NCBI RefSeq assembly: GCF_015864945.1 | Contig: NZ_JADYWF010000001.1 | Span: 1,302,378-1,366,377, forward strand | Direction of reading: 5' to 3' | DNA: 64,000 nucleotides | Origin: Salinibacterium sp. NG253 | GTDB taxonomy: Bacteria; Actinomycetota; Actinomycetes; Actinomycetales; Microbacteriaceae | Shown here: positions 45,655-54,369 of the stretch, in pieces | How the letters are laid out: each line of letters starts with the position of its first letter | Position numbering within the stretch: position 1 is the first letter of the stretch | Program-made: the position numbers and the translations under genes | The notes under the pieces: model-generated | Databases searched by the model: none | The model's input: the letters and a program-made list of their open reading frames with translations, nothing else | Told to the model about the DNA's origin: nothing

Positions 45655-46887
45655 TCAGTCGTCGAGCACCACGAGGCATCCGACTCCGTAGGCTTCGAGA
45701 TCCGAAGAATGGAAGGTGCTCAGCCGAAATTGCACCCGACGACCTCGGCCGACGATTGCGCCGGGAAAGAGATTGCTGGGTGCTCCTGGTGTGCCAAGGT
45801 GGTCGCCGCCGGTCCCCACCGCCGCTGGGGAGATGCCGTCTATCGTGAAGATGTCCATTGCAATGCCGTTATCGCGGTCATAGTCGATGAGAGGATCAAC
45901 GAAAGTTGTCTCGCCCCACGCCAAGAACCGGCGCTCGCGCCCTAGGTCGACGACGGCCGAGTGACTTCCTCCGGCGAAAGCGTGCAGGTGTGCGACGGCA
46001 GAGAGGTCCCTCAACCCCACTCGGAACGGATAGAGACTGAGGATGCCGCGGATGTCTTCCTCGGCCAGAGTGTGGTCACCGTTATTGACGTACGGATACA
46101 TTGACGCGCTTCCGTCACGCGAATGCCCCAGCCCGAGTGCGTGGCCGATCTCGTGGATCGCTGTGTTTCGTAGATCTTGCGATGCTAGAAATCGGAGAAA
46201 CTCCGCAGAGGGACCGGGCCAAGAGAAGGGCGGGACGTGCGCCCAATCCCTCCACGTCTCAGCCTCATCAAAATGGATTCGTCCATTCTCGGGATAGAAC
46301 CCGTGCGCGACCACATCACCTCGGCCGTCGAAGGCTGATCCATCCCCGTGGTCACCGGTCTCCCAGCCCAGCTGCATATCGGCGCCAAGCCCGCCCGTGC
46401 GCTCGAAAGTGAGTGGCGACACCGCAGCCCATACGTCGAAGGCCGCATCGATCGCATCGACCTCTCCCGTCATATCCGGAGTGGAGTTGTAGACGTTGTA
46501 GGTCAGGTCATAGCGAGGCCATGGTTGGGAATTGAAACGAAACGTGAACGGGTCAGTTTCGGGATCTCCGGCAGAACTGAGGTCCTCTGCGCGGACCACT
46601 TCAGCAGGAACGTCAGGGCACGCACAGCGCGTCTGTGACATCAGCTTCAACGTCTGCACGTCGATTCGGCCAGAGAGCGGCAGTCGGAAGAACTTCTGGT
46701 AGAGGAATACGGCTTTCTGCACGTGCTCGCAGTATGACTCCTCGTGGCACTGGCACTGCTCGTCAAGAATGTAGCCCGATCGTCGCAGTCGCAACCTCAG
46801 GTCACTAATGTGGGCGTTGAAATCCCCACGGCTGTAGACGATCCGGGACTTCTCCCGGGCAACTTCTTCGATCCAAACTGCGTTCAT
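45655..46887 (-). CDS. Matrixin-like zinc metalloprotease with cysteine-switch-like prodomain
   Basis: A 410-aa protein from the ATG at 46887, with AAAGGG upstream. Residues 15-85 resemble a peptidoglycan-binding prodomain (QKAVFLYQKFFRLPLSGRID). CACPD near residue 90 resembles the cysteine switch of animal matrix metalloproteases. The catalytic domain has HEIGHALGLGHS near 244, with three zinc His and the Ser after the third, and the Met-turn SMYPY. A 115-residue C-terminal domain follows, duplicated as the gene at 44992-45342. No signal peptide is visible, so the export route is unclear. Confidence 0.85.
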   Translation of the reverse strand: MNAVWIEEVAREKSRIVYSRGDFNAHISDLRLRLRRSGYILDEQCQCHEESYCEHVQKAVFLYQKFFRLPLSGRIDVQTLKLMSQTRCACPDVPAEVVRAEDLSSAGDPETDPFTFRFNSQPWPRYDLTYNVYNSTPDMTGEVDAIDAAFDVWAAVSPLTFERTGGLGADMQLGWETGDHGDGSAFDGRGDVVAHGFYPENGRIHFDEAETWRDWAHVPPFSWPGPSAEFLRFLASQDLRNTAIHEIGHALGLGHSRDGSASMYPYVNNGDHTLAEEDIRGILSLYPFRVGLRDLSAVAHLHAFAGGSHSAVVDLGRERRFLAWGETTFVDPLIDYDRDNGIAMDIFTIDGISPAAVGTGGDHLGTPGAPSNLFPGAIVGRGRRVQFRLSTFHSSDLEAYGVGCLVVLDD

Positions 46888-47070
46888 TAGCGCGACCCTT
46901 TGAGATTCGAGTAGAAACGCGAGACAGCTTGCAATCCGTGACATCAAACTGTCAGAGGGGGTGGAACGCTTAGTCTGCTCCTGATTTTCTGGACTGTCAA
47001 GGGTCCTGTTTTTGTGTGGGATCAGCGGCCACGACGCCCACCATCGCACCGCACAACTAAACTCCAGATC

Positions 47071-47580
47071 ATGCGCGCGCCAGAGTTTACGATCCGTCGA
47101 ACAACTATCGACGACTGGCGCGACGTGCGCACACTGCGGCTTGAGATGCTGGCCGATACGCCGATGGGTTTCGCGGAGCGACTCGATAGCGCCCGCACTT
47201 TCACGGAAGCAGACTGGCGTTCGCGCGCCCTCCGCGGCCAGAATCCGCGCGGCATCTCAGTCGCCGCAATCACCACGGACGGTCGCTGGGTCGGCACCAT
47301 GGGCGGCTACGTGCCCGATGCCACGACAGGCCCGCTCCTCGTCGGCGTGTATGTCACTCCCGACTTTCGCGGTCGTCAGGCTGGGGTGACGGATGCCCTA
47401 CTCACGACCGTCGAAGAGTGGGCGGCTACTTACGGCAGCACCCTCACGCTCGGCGTGCACGAAGACAATGCGCGCGCTCGCGCCGCCTACGAGCGCCGCG
47501 GTTACACGCTCACGCGGCACTCAGTGCCGTACGTTCTCGACAAATCCCGCCGCGAACTCGAGATGATCAAGCAGCTCTAG
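47071..47580 (+). CDS. GNAT-family N-acetyltransferase
   Basis: A 169-aa protein with one GNAT domain. LLVGVYVTPDFRGRQAGVTDALL is the acetyl-CoA-binding motif A (R/Q-x-x-G-x-G/A), and the later LGVHEDNARARAAYERRGY is the typical C-terminal motif. Substrate unknown. The ATG at 47071 opens the conserved core (FTIRRTTIDDWRDVRTLRLE). It is divergent from the metalloprotease operon, with about 180 bp between. Confidence 0.9.
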   Translation: MRAPEFTIRRTTIDDWRDVRTLRLEMLADTPMGFAERLDSARTFTEADWRSRALRGQNPRGISVAAITTDGRWVGTMGGYVPDATTGPLLVGVYVTPDFRGRQAGVTDALLTTVEEWAATYGSTLTLGVHEDNARARAAYERRGYTLTRHSVPYVLDKSRRELEMIKQL

Positions 47581-47604
47581 CCCGCACGGGGCCGGTCGCG
47601 GTCG

Positions 47605-49317
47605 CTAGTCCGTCAGCCGCGGAGTGCGCGGCGGCGCGACCCGACACTGCGACACCGCCTCGTAGGCGATGCCGATGCGCAGCAGGTCGAGGTCGGAATA
47701 CGCGGCACCCGCGAAAGTGATTCCCGCGGGCATCTGGATGTCGCCCATAAGTCCCATGGGAACCGTGACGGTCGGGATGCCCAGGTGCCGAATCGCGAGG
47801 TTGCCGTTCGCGACCCAGACACCGTTTCGCCATCCGGCCTCTGCCGTGGCGGGGTTCGTGCCCATATCGGCGGCTCCCACGTCGGCGACCGCGGGGAAAG
47901 CTACGGCGTCGAGCTCGTTAGCCCGCATCCATTCTTCGAGGTCAACCCGGCGAGTTTCTTCGAGACCGCGCACGCCCGCTTCGAGCTCGGGGATGTCGGT
48001 GAAGGTGTCGTAGGGGTGGTCGCGCACCTGAGTCGGATACACGGCGATGTCGTCTTCGAAGCCGTCGTAGCGATCGTGCGGGGCATCGGGAACGCTCGGA
48101 AAAATCGTGGTGCCGTCGACGCCGACGATCGTGTCAAAGTTCGGGTCGCCGTTGGCCTTCAGAAAGTCTTCCCATGCCCACGCCGACAGGTCGATGATCT
48201 CGCGCTTCAAAAACTCGGGGCTCACCAGACCGCGGGTGGCGATCGTCGGGGCACCGGCGCGGTCGGCTTCGTAGTTCGAGACGGCCGGAAAGTCGACTTC
48301 CACCACGGTGGCGCCTGCTGCTTCGAGGTCAGCACGAGCCTGGTCAAACAGGGTCAGGATGCTCGGGCGCGTGTCAATCGCGGTTCCTGTCGGACCACCG
48401 ACTCCGCGCGTGCCCGAGCCCGCCTCGGTATCGCGGTTGATGTACATCCGGGGAACGCCGAAGCGCTTGCCCGCCAGCGGCAGCTCCACACCTTCAGGCG
48501 CGAGTGACAGATACGTTTCCGGTCGCACACTCGACGCCGCCGGAATCTCCACCCACGGCTGCGAGCGCCAAAAGTCACCACGGGCATCGTCATCGTCGAA
48601 CACGATCACGTCGAGCACGGCGAGCAGGTCGGCCATGGTGCGCGTGTGCGGCACGACGACATCCATCGTGGGCACGAGCGGCCAATTGCCGCGCACAGAG
48701 ATCACGCCACGCGAGGGCGTATAGGCACACAGCGCGTTGTTGGATGCCGGAGCCCGGCCGCTCGACCAAGTCTCTTCCGCGAGGCCAAAGGCCGCAAAAC
48801 TCGCCGCCGTTGCCGTGCCCGACCCGTTTGACGATCCCGATCCGTACGCCGCGGTGAGGTACTCGGCGTTGTACGCGCTCTCAGCACGGCCGTAAACGCC
48901 GGGCTGCATTCCGCCGTTGGCCATCGGGGGCATGTTGGTGAGGCCGAGGCAGATCGCCCCCGCGTCGCGCAGTGCCCCGATGGTGGCCGCATCCCGCATT
49001 GCGCGCAGCTCGACGAAGGCAGGGCTGCCGGCCGCGGCGGTCAGGCCGCGGTGCAGGTAGCTGTCTTTAGCCGTGTACGGGATGCCGTCGAGCGGCCCGC
49101 GCAGTTGACCGGCGGCCCGGCGCGCATCCGACTCCCGCGCTTCGGCGAGCGCTTCAGGATTCGGCACCACCACGGCGTTGAGCTTTGGCCCGCTGCGGTC
49201 GTAGCGAGCGATGCGCTCCAGATACGCGGTGACGAGCGCCTCACTCGTGAGCGTGCCAGCCACGAGTGCTTCGTGCAGTTCGGCTATCGAGGCTTCAACG
49301 ACATCGAAGGTGCTCAT
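47605..49317 (-). CDS. Amidase-signature hydrolase in the polyamine operon
   Basis: A 570-aa enzyme of the amidase signature family. The catalytic Lys is in PYTAKDSY, the cis-Ser in SGSSNGSGTA, and the nucleophile Ser in ETWSSGRAPASNN; all three positions are filled. It hydrolyses a C-N amide bond. As the third gene after the putrescine oxidase and agmatine deiminase genes, it could act on N-carbamoylputrescine or on a related polyamine amide; this is inference, since the usual enzyme for that step is a nitrilase-type protein. The ATG overlaps the aguA stop by one base. Confidence 0.88.
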   Translation of the reverse strand: MSTFDVVEASIAELHEALVAGTLTSEALVTAYLERIARYDRSGPKLNAVVVPNPEALAEARESDARRAAGQLRGPLDGIPYTAKDSYLHRGLTAAAGSPAFVELRAMRDAATIGALRDAGAICLGLTNMPPMANGGMQPGVYGRAESAYNAEYLTAAYGSGSSNGSGTATAASFAAFGLAEETWSSGRAPASNNALCAYTPSRGVISVRGNWPLVPTMDVVVPHTRTMADLLAVLDVIVFDDDDARGDFWRSQPWVEIPAASSVRPETYLSLAPEGVELPLAGKRFGVPRMYINRDTEAGSGTRGVGGPTGTAIDTRPSILTLFDQARADLEAAGATVVEVDFPAVSNYEADRAGAPTIATRGLVSPEFLKREIIDLSAWAWEDFLKANGDPNFDTIVGVDGTTIFPSVPDAPHDRYDGFEDDIAVYPTQVRDHPYDTFTDIPELEAGVRGLEETRRVDLEEWMRANELDAVAFPAVADVGAADMGTNPATAEAGWRNGVWVANGNLAIRHLGIPTVTVPMGLMGDIQMPAGITFAGAAYSDLDLLRIGIAYEAVSQCRVAPPRTPRLTD

Positions 49318-50417
49318 CAATTTTCTCCCTGCGGCTCAGCGCTGAAATTTCGCGATACCGCTACAGAAGCTGCAGCGTCAGTGACGGCGGGCAGTTGCGG
49401 CTGCTGTTGGGTGATGCAGTGGATGCCACCGCCGCGGGCAAAGATCTCGCGCGAGTCGACCATCTGCACCGTGCGGCCGGGATACGCGTCGGCCAGAATT
49501 TCGGCGGCTCGGGCATCCGCCATTTCATCGTCGAAGCCGCACCCAATCACTCCCCCGTTGACGACGAGGTGATTCACATAGCTGTAGTCGACGAAACCGT
49601 GGTCGTCCCGAAGGGTGGAGGGGGCGGGCAACTCGACGATCTCAAACGTGCGGCCCGCGACATCCCGCTGGCTCTCGAGGCTGGCCCGAACCTCAGCCAT
49701 CACCTGATGGTCCGGATGCTCGGGGCTGGGCTGGGCGTGCAGCAGCACGCGCCCCGGTGATGCGATTGTCGCGACGATGTCGACGTGGCCGTTGGTGCCG
49801 AAGTCGTCATAGTCGCGCGTGAGCCCGCGCGGCAGCCAGACTGCATGAGTCGCGCCAATCGTGCGCAGCATCTCCTGCTCAACGCGTGCTCGGTCAGCGA
49901 GCGGATTACGACGCGGGTCGAGTTGAACGGTGTCGGTGAGCAGAACGGTGCCTTCACCATCGACGTGCAGTCCACCGCCCTCGGCAACGAGGAGCGAGCT
50001 GACGAGTTCGGCGCCAGCAGCGTCAGCAACAATGCGTCCGATCTTGGCCGCCTGCTCCCACTCGGCCCACGCGGGCGCACCCCAGCCGTTGAAAATCCAA
50101 TCGACGGCGCCGAGCAGGCCCGGGTCGTCATCATCAAGCACGAAGGTGGGCCCGATGTCGCGCATCCAGAACTCATCGAGTGGTGCTTCGAGAAGCTCAA
50201 TATCGCTGGCGAGCATTCGCCGGGCGCGGAACATTTCGGTCGGGTCAACGACCATCGAGACCGGCTCGAACTGGGCGACGACATTGGCCACGTCAGCCCA
50301 AGCGGCATAGCCGAGTTCGCGTTCGGCATCGGTCGCGCCGAGAGTTTGGCCGACGCGCGGGAACGCCATCCACGTGCGCTCATGTTCAGCGGTTTCGGAT
50401 GGCATTCTCCAGCTCAT
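49317..50417 (-). CDS. aguA: Agmatine deiminase
   Basis: A 366-aa enzyme of the pentein (guanidine-modifying) superfamily. MPSETAEHERTWMAFP, LLEAPLDEFWMRDIGP, VAEGGGLHVDGEG and ARGGGIHCIT mark it; Cys334 of GGGIHC is the nucleophile. It converts agmatine to N-carbamoylputrescine and ammonia. The gene lies between putrescine oxidase and the amidase, 2 bp after the former and overlapping the latter. Confidence 0.94.
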   Translation of the reverse strand: MSWRMPSETAEHERTWMAFPRVGQTLGATDAERELGYAAWADVANVVAQFEPVSMVVDPTEMFRARRMLASDIELLEAPLDEFWMRDIGPTFVLDDDDPGLLGAVDWIFNGWGAPAWAEWEQAAKIGRIVADAAGAELVSSLLVAEGGGLHVDGEGTVLLTDTVQLDPRRNPLADRARVEQEMLRTIGATHAVWLPRGLTRDYDDFGTNGHVDIVATIASPGRVLLHAQPSPEHPDHQVMAEVRASLESQRDVAGRTFEIVELPAPSTLRDDHGFVDYSYVNHLVVNGGVIGCGFDDEMADARAAEILADAYPGRTVQMVDSREIFARGGGIHCITQQQPQLPAVTDAAASVAVSRNFSAEPQGEN

Positions 50418-50419
50418 GG

Positions 50420-51781
50420 CTAGCCTTTCGACGCTTCGATGATGGATGCCGCGAGCCGCTGTCCCACACGAATGGCACCGTCAACGTGCTGGTAGCCTTC
50501 CGCCGCGAGGTCGCTGGAGCCGAACTGAATCGGCCCGACCGGCTGAAGCTGCAGCGCCCCATACCGCGTGAGCCCGCCGAGGTCGAAGCTCGCCGCGTAA
50601 GCGCCACGCGTCCACTCTTCGGAGGCCCAGTCGCTTTCGTAATACACGGCCGGAGTGAGCGCGTCGTCGCCGTAGTAGGTCGCGAGCGATTCGAGGATGC
50701 GCTGCTTGCGGTCGGCGGGATCGAGCGCGAACAGTTCGTCGGCCTTCTCCCCCGACACAAAGCCCACGAGGGTGCCGCGCTCTTCGCCGTGGTTCGTGTT
50801 GTCGTAAGCCTCGTGCACGATTTGGTACGGGCTAAAGGCGGTACCGGAAAGCCCGGCCGCGCGCCAGAACGGAGTCGCATAGGTCGCGTGCACCTTGATG
50901 ACGAGACCGAGGGAGGAGTGCTGCTGCATTTGCTGACGCATCCGCGGCAATGCAGGAACGTAGTCAATGCGGTCGTAGAGGTTCGGCGGCACGGCAACAA
51001 TCACGTGCTCAGCACGCACCGCTAGCTCGTCGCTCGTGACGGTCGCGCCCGTGGCATCCCATTCGATCTGGCGAACGGGCTGCGAAAGGCGAACGACGTC
51101 GCCACCCAGGGCGTCGGCCATGAGCAGCGGAACCTGCTGAAGCCCACCGACCACGCGCTTATCGAGGATGAAGTCGGCGTCAACGAGGTTGCTGAAGCTG
51201 CCTGCGCTGGCTGCCATGAGCAGAGCCTGCAACAGCGAGAACGAGTGGGCAGGCTTGGTGAGCATTGCCTCGGCAACGTAGAGCGCAATGTTGTCGACAG
51301 CTTCTGCATCCGCGCTCTGGCTTTCGAGCCAGCTGCGGTACGAGATGCGGTCAAATTCTGCGGCCCGCGGATGCTCCCACGGAGCCTGAAGGTCGAGCTC
51401 AGCCACGAGGCCGTCAAGCAACGCGATCAGTCGAGTGATCTCGGCTTCGGTTGCTTCTCCGGCGGGGAAGATATCCCCGGTGAAGCGACGCGCAACACCA
51501 TCGCGAGAAACATAGACGCTGTCACCTTCGCGGTAGCGGGAGTAGGTTTCTAGGCCGAGTTCGGCGAGCATATCGATGAGTGCGGTTTGGTCAGGCGAAA
51601 CCCACTGGCCGCCGATCTCATACATCTGCCCATCGATATCGTTCGTCCAGAGGCGACCACCAATGCGGTCGCGAGCTTCGAGCACGATGACGCTCTTGCC
51701 CGCGCGAACGAGGGCTCGGGCGGCGGTGAGGCCGGTGGCACCGGCTCCGACGATGACGACGTCTCGCTGGATGGTGTTCAT
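50420..51781 (-). CDS. Putrescine oxidase-type flavin amine oxidase
   Basis: A 453-aa FAD enzyme. VVIVGAGATGLTAARAL binds the ADP of FAD, GRLWTNDIDG and EIGGQWVSP follow, and the late TRGAYAASFDLGGL segment matches actinobacterial putrescine oxidases. It oxidises putrescine to 4-aminobutanal with hydrogen peroxide. It is the first gene of the operon and is divergent from a TetR regulator with a palindrome between them. Confidence 0.92.
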   Translation of the reverse strand: MNTIQRDVVIVGAGATGLTAARALVRAGKSVIVLEARDRIGGRLWTNDIDGQMYEIGGQWVSPDQTALIDMLAELGLETYSRYREGDSVYVSRDGVARRFTGDIFPAGEATEAEITRLIALLDGLVAELDLQAPWEHPRAAEFDRISYRSWLESQSADAEAVDNIALYVAEAMLTKPAHSFSLLQALLMAASAGSFSNLVDADFILDKRVVGGLQQVPLLMADALGGDVVRLSQPVRQIEWDATGATVTSDELAVRAEHVIVAVPPNLYDRIDYVPALPRMRQQMQQHSSLGLVIKVHATYATPFWRAAGLSGTAFSPYQIVHEAYDNTNHGEERGTLVGFVSGEKADELFALDPADRKQRILESLATYYGDDALTPAVYYESDWASEEWTRGAYAASFDLGGLTRYGALQLQPVGPIQFGSSDLAAEGYQHVDGAIRVGQRLAASIIEASKG

Positions 51782-51867
51782 GGGTTATGCGCTCTCTCTG
51801 GGGATGGACGATGCGCTCTGCGCGCTCGCTAAGGTGTCGGACGTGCACCTCAGCGTGTAGCCCGTAC

Positions 51868-51901
51868 TTGAATTATTGATCACCTACTCAATAAGAGTCA
51901 A
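51868..51901. promoter_or_regulatory. Candidate TetR operator in the polyamine operon promoter
   Basis: A perfect 7-bp inverted repeat, TTATTGA (51873-51879) and TCAATAA (51888-51894), has an 8-bp spacer. It extends outward imperfectly to TTGA and TCAA on the flanks. It lies in the 139-bp gap between the divergent putrescine oxidase and TetR starts and is AT-rich in a GC-rich region, as expected for an operator with overlapping promoters. Confidence 0.7.
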
Positions 51902-51920
51902 TAGCGGCTACACTTTTGCC

Positions 51921-52565
51921 ATGGCAGCAGGCACCACTCGACGGCGGAACCCCGCCGAGCGCGCCCTCGAAGTGCGCGAAGCAGCGAAGACGCTCGCGCT
52001 GACTCGCGGGCTTGCCGCCATCTCGCTCCGCAACCTTGCCACCCACTGCGGAGTTACCGCCCCGCTCATCGCTCACTACGAGCCGAACATGGATGCCCTC
52101 GTCGCCTCCACCTTCGCAGCCATCGCGGAGCAAGAAATCGCTGAAGTCAGCCTTCACGCCCTGGCACCCGACGACGCCCTCGACCAGCTTCGAGCCCTCA
52201 TCAGCGCCCTCGCCGACCCCGCCCGCGACAACGTCGGTGAAGTGTGGTGTGACGCGTGGAGCCTCGGCCGCAAAAACGATCCTCTCGCCGAAGCAGCCCG
52301 CCACTCAATGGATTCCTGGCACGCGCTCGCCATCGGGATCATCCGCACTGGTCAGAATGCCGGACAGTTTGCCGCGATCGCGCCCGAGCGTGCAGCCCTG
52401 GTGCTCTTCGCCCTCGTGGATGCCACAGCCTCGTACCAGCTCGTCAATTTCCGTAGCCGCGAAACCCGCGACACTCTCGTACGGGAAACCCTCGAAGACA
52501 TGCTCGACGTGTCGCTAAGGATCAACGACGACGCTCGAAACCCCAGCACCAAACCGACCGTCTAG
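51921..52565 (+). CDS. TetR-family transcriptional regulator
   Basis: A 214-aa repressor. The HTH is LAAISLRNLATHCGVTAPLIAHYEPNMDAL near residues 30-60. The ligand domain resembles regulators of the polyamine/BetI-like branch. It is divergently transcribed from the putrescine oxidase operon and probably represses it until a polyamine binds. The ATG at 51921 gives the normal N-terminus. A stretch of its ligand domain has a counterpart in the relic at 54106-54369. Confidence 0.93.
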   Translation: MAAGTTRRRNPAERALEVREAAKTLALTRGLAAISLRNLATHCGVTAPLIAHYEPNMDALVASTFAAIAEQEIAEVSLHALAPDDALDQLRALISALADPARDNVGEVWCDAWSLGRKNDPLAEAARHSMDSWHALAIGIIRTGQNAGQFAAIAPERAALVLFALVDATASYQLVNFRSRETRDTLVRETLEDMLDVSLRINDDARNPSTKPTV

Positions 52566-52597
52566 CATTTCGCGCGTCACACTCCACACGCACAACA

Positions 52598-52628
52598 AAG
52601 CCCCGCATTCGTCGAGAATACGGGGCTT
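52598..52628. terminator. Bidirectional hairpin terminator
   Basis: AAAGCCCCG and CGGGGCTT arms pair around a short loop, with A and T runs at the ends, between the converging TetR gene and the CAP/CWB2 gene. It can end transcription from both sides. Confidence 0.85.
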
Positions 52629-52641
52629 ATGTTGGTCGTAA

Positions 52642-54048
52642 CTACTTGCAGACCGTCATCTTCGCGACTCCACTGCCGAGAGCTCCCGCGCCTCCGAGCA
52701 GTACTCGGCTGGAGGTGTCGAAGTCATTCAAGTTGCTCACAACGCCCTTCGGAACACAGTTTCCCGGCACCACATACAAGGGTGCCGATGTGCCTCCCGC
52801 GAGCGCGGCGCCAGCGAGCGCATCCGCGAACCCGGTGCCGACGGCGAAGAAGGCGCGTGGTGCGGTGTCGAAGCTTGCGTCGTTTATTGCCTCCGAAGTT
52901 ACATACCGGTCGGAGCCGGAATAGCGAGTGACCTTCGTGACGCCAGGCTGCGCATCCAACGCCCTGAACACTTTGCTGGAGACCACACCGGTGCCTCCCG
53001 CGATCATAATTTTCGAAACATCAAGTCGATCGATGAGTTTGGCCGTTGCCGAGTCGACACCACTACCCGTGCCGTTGATCAGGATGACCGGGCTACCGGA
53101 ATTTCCCGCTGCAGCACTGGCGCTGAGCGCGTCTGGGTAGTTGGCACCCGTGGCGAAGAACGCCGTGTCTGCGCCATCAGGAAACGCTCGTTCGATCACG
53201 ATGCGCGACGTCTCGTAGCGGCTTGAGCCACCATCGCGTCGAATTTTGGGTGCCAGCGCTGCGAGCTGCTTGTAGATGGAACTCGACAGCACGCCGGTTC
53301 CGCCCACGACCACAATGAGATCCGGATCTAGCCGTTTGATCTCATTCTTCACCACCGTCGGCAAACCAGTAGGAGGTGTCAGCAGAAGCGGACCGCCCTG
53401 CTTAGCTGCGGCAGGCGCCGCGCTGAGAGCGTCAGGATAGTTCGCACCGGTTGCAACGTACACAACGCTGACTCCCGGGTCGTACTCCTGTGAGATCGCG
53501 ACCGCCGTCGAATAGCGGTCGGAGCCCGAAAGGCGTTCAACCCCGCTCGGCAACGTGATGTCTGGAACGCTTGCCCCATACTTGCCGAAGTTTTCAACCG
53601 CCCACGTGGTTCCGCCGGAGGTCACGAAAGCGATGCCGATGTCGGTGTAGTCACCCATGATGTTGGCTCGGTGTCCCGCAGAGTCCATCCACGCATCGTG
53701 CACGGCCGTCGCCGACGGCCAGCCGCGGGCAACATTCTCGCCCGCTCGAGTCCATCCACTAGGGATTTGGCTTGAGTACGAAGGGTTGTGAGTCATCGCA
53801 CCGTTGGCAGCCATTTGGTACGCCCACTTCGACGACACCGAGCTGAGCGAAGAATTGAGCTTCAGAGGCCCAAGCCCCTCAGCCGCTCTCGCCTCATTCA
53901 CGAGGCTGAGAATCGTGCTCTCCCCTGCTGCCTCGGCTGGCGATGGCGTCGAAAGCGCTAGGCCAGAAGCCAACACCCCAATGATCGCAAGCATGCCAAA
54001 CGCGCGGACGACTGTGCGCCGCGCTCGAAACCCCCCGGTTTTCCCCAC
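52642..54048 (-). CDS. Secreted CAP-domain protein with cell-wall-binding repeats
   Basis: A 468-aa exported protein with GTG start. A basic n-region and hydrophobic core end at a likely signal peptidase site after SPAEA (near 40). Residues 45-165 are a CAP/SCP domain (ILSLVNEARAAEGL, MTHNPSYS, AGENVARGW). Three cell-wall-binding type 2 repeats follow from about 180, each with a D-R-Y-x-T-A/S start and an ATGANYPDAL-like core. It should attach to the cell surface without covalent linkage. Possible roles are wall remodelling or adhesion. Confidence 0.93.
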   Translation of the reverse strand: MGKTGGFRARRTVVRAFGMLAIIGVLASGLALSTPSPAEAAGESTILSLVNEARAAEGLGPLKLNSSLSSVSSKWAYQMAANGAMTHNPSYSSQIPSGWTRAGENVARGWPSATAVHDAWMDSAGHRANIMGDYTDIGIAFVTSGGTTWAVENFGKYGASVPDITLPSGVERLSGSDRYSTAVAISQEYDPGVSVVYVATGANYPDALSAAPAAAKQGGPLLLTPPTGLPTVVKNEIKRLDPDLIVVVGGTGVLSSSIYKQLAALAPKIRRDGGSSRYETSRIVIERAFPDGADTAFFATGANYPDALSASAAAGNSGSPVILINGTGSGVDSATAKLIDRLDVSKIMIAGGTGVVSSKVFRALDAQPGVTKVTRYSGSDRYVTSEAINDASFDTAPRAFFAVGTGFADALAGAALAGGTSAPLYVVPGNCVPKGVVSNLNDFDTSSRVLLGGAGALGSGVAKMTVCK

Positions 54049-54082
54049 GTCAGGAACGCTACGCGAGGCCCCAGCACACGTA

Positions 54083-54104
54083 TAGTCCCCACTTGCGGGG
54101 ACTA
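54083..54104. promoter_or_regulatory. Perfect palindrome upstream of the CAP protein gene
   Basis: TAGTCCCC and GGGGACTA form an 8-bp stem around the 6-base loop ACTTGC. It lies 35 bp upstream of the CAP gene start, in the region of its promoter, where the minus strand reads TATACG next to the palindrome. It may be an operator or a transcript hairpin. No matching regulator is identified. Confidence 0.5.
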
Positions 54105-54105
54105 A

Positions 54106-54369
54106 AGGGGGCCGTCACAGCTTCGGGCGCTCATCGAAACCTTCGCAATCGCCATCATCCGGGCCAGTCAGGATGCGGGCCAGTTCGCCGCAAGCGACCC
54201 TCAGCGCACCGCAAACTGCGGCTGCACCGCAAACTGCGGCTGCACCGCAAACTGCGGCTGCACCGCAAACTGCGGCTGCACCGCTAACTGCGAAAGTGCC
54301 GAATGCGTTGGGAGCTTCCTTGTGGGGCATACCGAAACCCGCTTAAGCTTTGAGCACGGAGGGGAGTAG
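54106..54369 (+). pseudogene. TetR C-terminal relic fused to an 18-bp repeat tract
   Basis: The plus-strand frame from 54106 has no start codon. Its first part (54121-54206) translates to IAIIRASQDAGQFAAS and neighbours, matching IGIIRTGQNAGQFAAI in the ligand domain of the TetR protein at 51921-52565. After about 28 codons it runs into Asn-Cys-Gly-Cys-Thr-Ala repeats and stops at TAG 54367-54369, within the riboswitch. No DNA-binding domain remains. This is a decayed duplicate or residue of an intact TetR gene. Confidence 0.6.
54207..54294. repeat. 18-bp tandem repeat, 4.9 copies
   Basis: Four exact copies of CACCGCAAACTGCGGCTG (54207-54278) and a fifth degenerate copy lie head to tail. Each contains CCGCA-AAC-TGCGG, a 5-bp stem with 3-base loop, so the tract could form a row of hairpins. 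There are no spacers, so it is not a CRISPR array. Confidence 0.9.

Noticed and set aside
54207-54294. Short regular repeats that might look like a CRISPR array
   Set aside because: Units are contiguous 18-bp tandem copies with no unique spacers and no cas genes nearby.
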